From: DASWHD01 sp036393335
Lineage (GTDB): Bacteria; CG2-30-53-67; CG2-30-70-394
Length of the DNA: 17,478 nt
Assembly: GCA_036393335.1 (NCBI GenBank)
Contig: DASWHD010000210.1
Location: forward strand, 1-17,478
Direction: 5' to 3'
Shown: piece by piece, positions 14,129 to 17,478 of the stretch
Numbering within the stretch: position 1 is the stretch's first letter
Layout: each line of letters starts with the position of its first letter
Position numbers and translations under genes: made by a program
The notes under the pieces: generated by a model
What the model was told of the DNA's origin: nothing
Database searches by the model: none
What the model saw: the letters and a program-made list of their open reading frames with translations, nothing else

Positions 14129-15298
14129 CTACGCCTGGTGCGACACCTCGGGGGTGTGCACCTCCAGGGTGACGATGCGCAGGCCGTCCAGGCCCGTGAC
14201 TTTCAGCGTGTGGTCGTTCACCTGCACCACCTCGCCCAGCTCTGGGAAATGGTCTAACTGGGTGACGACGAAGCCACCGATGGTCTCGAACTCGTCGCCG
14301 CGGATGTGGGTGCCGAAGGCCTCGTTGAACGCCTCGGGATCGGTCATCGCCGGGACCTGGAAGACCCCCTCGGCCAGCTCGACGATGCGCTCGCCCGCAT
14401 CCCGCTCCCCGACCTCGCCGATCAGGGTACGCAGGATGTCCTCCATGCACACCAGACCGGCGGTGGTGCCGTGCTCGTCGACGACGATGGCGATGTGCAC
14501 GTGGGTGCTCTGGAAGTCGCGCAGGAGGGCGTCGATCTTCTGGGTCTCGGGGACGAAGAGCGGCGCTTGCAGCAGATCGCTCAGGGGCGGTATCGGGCCG
14601 CGGGCGCGGGCCGCGAGGACGTCTTTGGCATAGACGATGCCGACCACTCGGTCCGGGTCACCGTCGATGACGGGCACCCGCGAGTAACGCCCCCGCAAGA
14701 GTCGCTCCACCAACTCCTCGGGCGGCGTAGCCGCGTCCAGGGCAAAGATGTCAGGGCGTGGCGTCATGACCTCGCGTACGGTCGTGTCCTGGAAGTCGTA
14801 GGCGTTGTGCAACAGCTCACGGATGGTCTCATCCGAGCCCTCGCCCTCCGGGCGCTCGACGAGACCGCCCGGGCCCTCTGCGCCGCGCTCGCTGCCGTGC
14901 GACAGGAGGGTCACGATCGCGGCCGCGGCGACCACGAACGGTCGCTGGCAGCGGTCGCCCACGGCGTGGATTGTCCGCCGGGTCTCCTCCGGCAGGGCGG
15001 CGGCCAGCCACAGTGGCAACAGATCCCTGCAGAACAGGATGACGAGCACGACGCCCGCCGCGAGCCACGGGCGAGCCTCTCCCCCCAAGGAACCGCCACT
15101 GCCAAGCCCCAGGACGATGGCCACACTCGTCGCTCCCAGCTCGAGCGCACGCCCCACGGCCGCCCGCAGGCGATCCGCAGACCCATCTTCAGCCCGACCG
15201 TCACGCGGCCGGCACCGCCAGTGGAGATTGATCGCCGCTACCGCGAGGAGGCTGGCGCAGAAAAAGAGGATGAGTAACCCCGTAGGGTCAGGGTCCAA
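14129..15298 (-). CDS. CorC/HlyC-type CBS membrane protein, first of tandem pair
   Basis: About 389 residues, paralogous to the next gene. Hydrophobic segments lie at about 7-24, 57-66 (weak), 78-101 and 120-132. The CBS pair spans about 173-298 (REVMTPRPDIFALD, then AIVVDEHGTTAGLVCMEDILRTLIGEVGE). The CorC_HlyC domain has GGFVVTQLDHFPELGEVV (341-358). No ATG is available in frame. I prefer TTG 15298, which has GGCGAG 6 bases upstream and gives MDPDPTGLLILFF; TTG 15358 would add 20 residues. The membrane part is unusually poor in classical DUF21 sequence and is Arg/Gly/Glu-rich between helices. It would be cotranscribed with the paralogue two bases downstream. Confidence 0.85.
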   Translation of the reverse strand: MDPDPTGLLILFFCASLLAVAAINLHWRCRPRDGRAEDGSADRLRAAVGRALELGATSVAIVLGLGSGGSLGGEARPWLAAGVVLVILFCRDLLPLWLAAALPEETRRTIHAVGDRCQRPFVVAAAAIVTLLSHGSERGAEGPGGLVERPEGEGSDETIRELLHNAYDFQDTTVREVMTPRPDIFALDAATPPEELVERLLRGRYSRVPVIDGDPDRVVGIVYAKDVLAARARGPIPPLSDLLQAPLFVPETQKIDALLRDFQSTHVHIAIVVDEHGTTAGLVCMEDILRTLIGEVGERDAGERIVELAEGVFQVPAMTDPEAFNEAFGTHIRGDEFETIGGFVVTQLDHFPELGEVVQVNDHTLKVTGLDGLRIVTLEVHTPEVSHQA

Positions 15299-15531
15299 GC
15301 GTAGCTCGCCTTCTGTCGTTGACGATGGGGTAGCCGACCTGTGGCATCGACTGAGCAAAACTTAACAGGGCGGGGAGGCCGGAACAACAGGCGGTCGTCG
15401 GCCTCAGACCGGCCGCGCGGCGGGGTCACGAGCCGCCTCTGCGGTGCAGGCCGGACTCGCTCCGGGTGTCGCTGCCCGGCCGGAGGGTGTAGTGTGGCAC
15501 CTTGGACAAGTCCCGATGGGAGTGACGAGTC

Positions 15532-16149
15532 GTGGCTGAAAAACCCCCTGATCCATGTGCCGGCTTGGCCCGCCTGTTGGAGCTGTCCGACGGCGATATC
15601 GTCGCGGCGATGGCGGAGGTGCAGGGCTACCTCGACATTACCCCCGGGGATTTCCGCGAGATCTATCACTTTGCCTACGGCCACGCGGTGAGCCGCCTGA
15701 CCCACCGCGTGCGCGCCCGGGACGTGATGACCCGCGACGTGGTGGTGGTGACCGAGGACATGGGTCTCGCCGAGGTGGCGGCGACCATGGCGCGCCACGG
15801 CGTCTCGGGAGTGCCGGTGGTGGACGCCGAGCGGCGCGTGCTGGGGGTGATCTCGGAGAAGGACTTCCTGTCACGCATGGGCGCGGCGCCGAGCGGCTCG
15901 TTTATGGAGGTGGTTGCAGACTGCCTGTCCAAAAGGGGTTGTGTCGCCATCCCCCTGCGCGCGGAGAGGGCGGCGGAGGTGATGAGCACGCCCCCGGTTA
16001 CCACGCGGGAAGAGGCGCCCCTGTGCGAGCTTACCGACCTACTGGGACGGCTGAGCATCAACCGCCTGCCGGTGGTGGATGACACCCGGCGTCTCGTGGG
16101 CATCGTCACCCGCGCGGACATCGTGCGCGGCCTCTTCCCCGAGGCGTAG
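15532..16149 (+). CDS. CBS-pair domain protein
   Basis: A 205-residue soluble protein. The N-terminal 60 residues are helical (ARLLELSDGDIVAAMAEVQGYLDITPGDFREIYHFAYGHA). Two CBS motifs follow: ARDVMTRDVVVVTEDM...VSGVPVVDAERRVLGVISEKDFL (62-113) and AAEVMSTPPVTTREE...INRLPVVDDTRRLVGIVTRADIV (147-198). CBS pairs bind adenine nucleotides and gate partner proteins. The start is GTG 15532, with GGGAG 9 bases upstream. The HPP membrane protein follows 31 bp downstream. CBS pairs are fused to HPP domains in some proteins, as I recall, so this protein probably regulates that partner. Its own ligand is unknown. Confidence 0.9.
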   Translation: MAEKPPDPCAGLARLLELSDGDIVAAMAEVQGYLDITPGDFREIYHFAYGHAVSRLTHRVRARDVMTRDVVVVTEDMGLAEVAATMARHGVSGVPVVDAERRVLGVISEKDFLSRMGAAPSGSFMEVVADCLSKRGCVAIPLRAERAAEVMSTPPVTTREEAPLCELTDLLGRLSINRLPVVDDTRRLVGIVTRADIVRGLFPEA

Positions 16150-16180
16150 CGCCGCATCCACGGGTCGGAGGGGAGCGAGG

Positions 16181-16717
16181 ATGGGGTACTTTGCCAAGAT
16201 GCGCGGTACGACCACGAGCCCGCCGCGGGTCTCGTGGTCGGAGATCCTCTGGTCGTGGATCGGCGCATTCCTGGGGATCTCCGCGGTCGCCGCGATTCAC
16301 TACAATCTCCTCGCCGGTACCGACTTCGTGATGATGATCGGCTCCTTCGGGGCATCCGCGGTGCTGATCTACGGCGCGATCCGCAGCCCGCTGGCGCAGC
16401 CGCGCAACCTCATCGGCGGCCACATGATCTCCGCAGTGATCGGCGTCGCCACGTACAAGCTCCTGCACGGCCAGATGTGGTTCGCCGCGGCGGTAGCGGT
16501 AGCCACGGCCATTGCCGTGATGCACATGATCAAGGCGCTCCACCCGCCGGGCGGCGCCACCGCGCTGATCGCCGTGATCGGCAGCGACCAGGTACACGAC
16601 CTCGGCTTCCTCTACGCCCTGGTCCCGGTCGGCCTGGGTGCCGGAATTATGCTGGTGGTAGCGTTGCTGGTGAACAACATCCCCAACGGCCGGCGCTATC
16701 CGGAGTTCTGGTTGTAG
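16181..16717 (+). CDS. HPP-family integral membrane protein
   Basis: 178 residues. It has the family name-giving HPP at 121-123 within MIKALHPPGGATALIAVIG, and a GSFGASAVLIYG segment (54-65). Four to five membrane helices are visible (about 23-42, 47-65, 80-95, 100-116 and 143-165). HPP proteins of chloroplasts and cyanobacteria have been linked to nitrite transport; the substrate of this bacterial one is not evident. ATG 16181 has an excellent AGGGGAGCGAGG ribosome site; the frame extends upstream to 16079 only inside the CBS gene. It forms a two-gene unit with the CBS protein. A hairpin lies 11 bp after the stop. Confidence 0.9.
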   Translation: MGYFAKMRGTTTSPPRVSWSEILWSWIGAFLGISAVAAIHYNLLAGTDFVMMIGSFGASAVLIYGAIRSPLAQPRNLIGGHMISAVIGVATYKLLHGQMWFAAAVAVATAIAVMHMIKALHPPGGATALIAVIGSDQVHDLGFLYALVPVGLGAGIMLVVALLVNNIPNGRRYPEFWL

Positions 16718-16728
16718 CTCGCCTGCCT

Positions 16729-16778
16729 CGCCGGATAGCGGCTGACTCTGCGCAACGGTCCGCATATCCTGGCGGTTT
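16729..16778 (+). terminator. Possible terminator of the CBS-HPP unit
   Basis: CGCCGGATA (16729-16737) pairs with TATCCTGGCG (16765-16774) with one bulged T. CGG 16739-16741 pairs with CCG 16760-16762 inside, leaving an 18-base loop. Only three T's follow (GTTTCC), so it is a weak intrinsic terminator at best. Confidence 0.35.
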
Positions 16779-16783
16779 CCGCG

Positions 16784-16898
16784 ACGAAGGTTGGAGCCGG
16801 TTGCTCCAGCGATCGGCGCTATCCGCGCGGCCGGCCCCGCGGGCCGGGTCGCCGACCTGCCTCTCCGGTAGGCAGGAGGGATTCGGCTCCTACCGGGG
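16784..16898 (+). repeat. 115-bp palindrome-rich repeat, copy B
   Basis: The opposite-orientation copy of the element at 12760-12874. Internal palindromes include GGCCCCGCGGGCC (16832-16844), the CTGCCT/AGGCAG hairpin, and ends GGAGCCGG and CGGCTCC. Together with the inverted repeat to its right it fills the 434-bp gap between the HPP gene and rsmI. Confidence 0.85.
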
Positions 16899-16903
16899 GT
16901 CGG

Positions 16904-17087
16904 CTAGCCCGCATTTCTCACCAGGGATCGTCGCGAGCCCGTGCCAATGGCCGGAGATCCTGGCCGGCCCGCAAGTCCGAGCCCGCAGGCAGGCTTGCGG
17001 CCTGGCGAGGACTCGGACGAGGACACGGGCAGGAGATGCGGGCAGTGGCGTGGGCGCAGCAGATTCTTGGTGAGAAATGCGGGCTAG
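16904..17087. repeat. Perfect 20-bp inverted repeat enclosing nested palindromes
   Basis: CTAGCCCGCATTTCTCACCA at 16904-16923 is the exact reverse complement of 17068-17087. The 144 bp between contain further inverted pairs: GTCCGAG near 16975 with CTCGGAC at 17012-17018, GGCCCGCAAG with CTTGCGGCC, and CCCGTG with CACGGG. The interior shares modules with 12875-12906. It is non-coding. Candidates are a foldback-type miniature element, or a strong bidirectional hairpin at the end of rsmI. Confidence 0.85.
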
Positions 17088-17151
17088 GATCTACGTGCGC
17101 CGGCGGGCTCAACCTATCGGGCCGGGTGGTGAGCCTCGCCGCCCGTGACGC

Positions 17152-17478
17152 TCACTCGTGGCGATCGTCCGCCTGCAGGGCCTGGTAGAGCGTGTTGACC
17201 GGGGAGCCGGTGACGGCGCCGACGAGCTGGGCGGCGCGGCGGCGGCTGATCGGCCCCTCGCTCAGCAGGGCGTGGAGCAGGGCGATCTCGGCGTCACTCA
17301 CCTGCGGGGCCGGAGGGCGGCCCGTGCCCGCGACGACCAGGGTGATCTCGCCCTTCGGGGGATGGGCCCGGTAGTGGTCGGCGAGCTGCAGCGCGCTACC
17401 GCTGCGCACCTCCTCGTGGAGCTTGGTCAGCTCGCGGCACACGGTGACGACCCGTTCTTCTCCGATCGCCCGATCGAT
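17152..17478 (-). CDS. rsmI: 16S rRNA (cytidine-1402 2'-O)-methyltransferase, C-terminal part
   Basis: The last 108 residues of RsmI, which 2'-O-methylates C1402 of 16S rRNA using SAM. The frame is open to the right edge, so the N-terminal catalytic part lies outside the window. The diagnostic segment is CRELTKLHEEV, followed by PPKGEITLVVAG, then a helical C-terminal domain (SDAEIALLHALLSEGPISRRRAAQLVGAVTGSPVNTLYQAL) that ends at TGA 17154-17152. The GTG at 17442 is an internal valine, not a start: the residues before it (GEERVVTV) continue the family pattern. Confidence 0.92.
   Translation of the reverse strand: MDRAIGEERVVTVCRELTKLHEEVRSGSALQLADHYRAHPPKGEITLVVAGTGRPPAPQVSDAEIALLHALLSEGPISRRRAAQLVGAVTGSPVNTLYQALQADDRHE

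Noticed and set aside
14127..14450. N-terminal extension of the second CorC-like gene
   Set aside because: It lies in another frame of the upstream paralogue; GTG 14126 just after that gene's stop is the natural start.
16784..17087. CRISPR array or integron attC sites
   Set aside because: The repeats are inverted and irregularly spaced, there are no equal spacers, and no cas or integrase gene is present.

Overview
The window is GC-rich bacterial DNA, packed with genes on both strands. The protein set (short ACT-type SerA paired with SerC, TrkA/TrkH, CorC-type CBS proteins, TrmL, a Bax-like glucosaminidase) suggests a gammaproteobacterium, perhaps a Chromatiales-like lineage. That placement is an inference from remembered family resemblance, not a measurement. 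No plasmid, phage, transposase, tRNA, rRNA or CRISPR signature was seen, so this looks like ordinary chromosome.

Layout. An M3-family oligoendopeptidase gene runs off the left edge on the minus strand and is divergent from serC-serA, the first two steps of the phosphorylated serine pathway. A 527-bp gene-free gap follows (3704-4230). It holds two strongly self-complementary stretches and is the least explained part of the window. Next come a small secreted helix-hairpin-helix protein (ComEA-like) and an alpha/beta hydrolase. Peptide deformylase (minus strand) overlaps the end of the hydrolase gene, and trmL is divergent from it.

From 15298 down to 6646 seven genes run on the minus strand: two tandem CorC/HlyC-type CBS membrane proteins, trkA, trkH, an OmpR-type response regulator with no kinase beside it, a Bax-like glucosaminidase, and a polysaccharide deacetylase coupled to it by an ATGA overlap. 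The run joins cation handling (CorC-like pair, Trk potassium uptake) to envelope glycan processing, with a DNA-binding regulator between them. Whether it is one regulon cannot be read from the sequence. On the plus strand a stand-alone CBS-pair protein and an HPP-family membrane protein form a two-gene unit. At the right edge the C-terminal part of rsmI enters on the minus strand.

Repeats. A 115-bp palindrome-rich element occurs twice in opposite orientation (12760-12874 and 16784-16898), bracketing the CorC pair and the CBS-HPP unit. Next to the second copy, a perfect 20-bp inverted repeat encloses 144 bp of further palindromes, and short modules of that region recur beside the first copy, one of them overlapping a stop codon. 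No clearly new multi-gene system is visible. The best leads are the structured gap after serA, the inverted repeat pair, the tandem CorC-like pair, and a SerA that appears to lack the usual catalytic glutamate.
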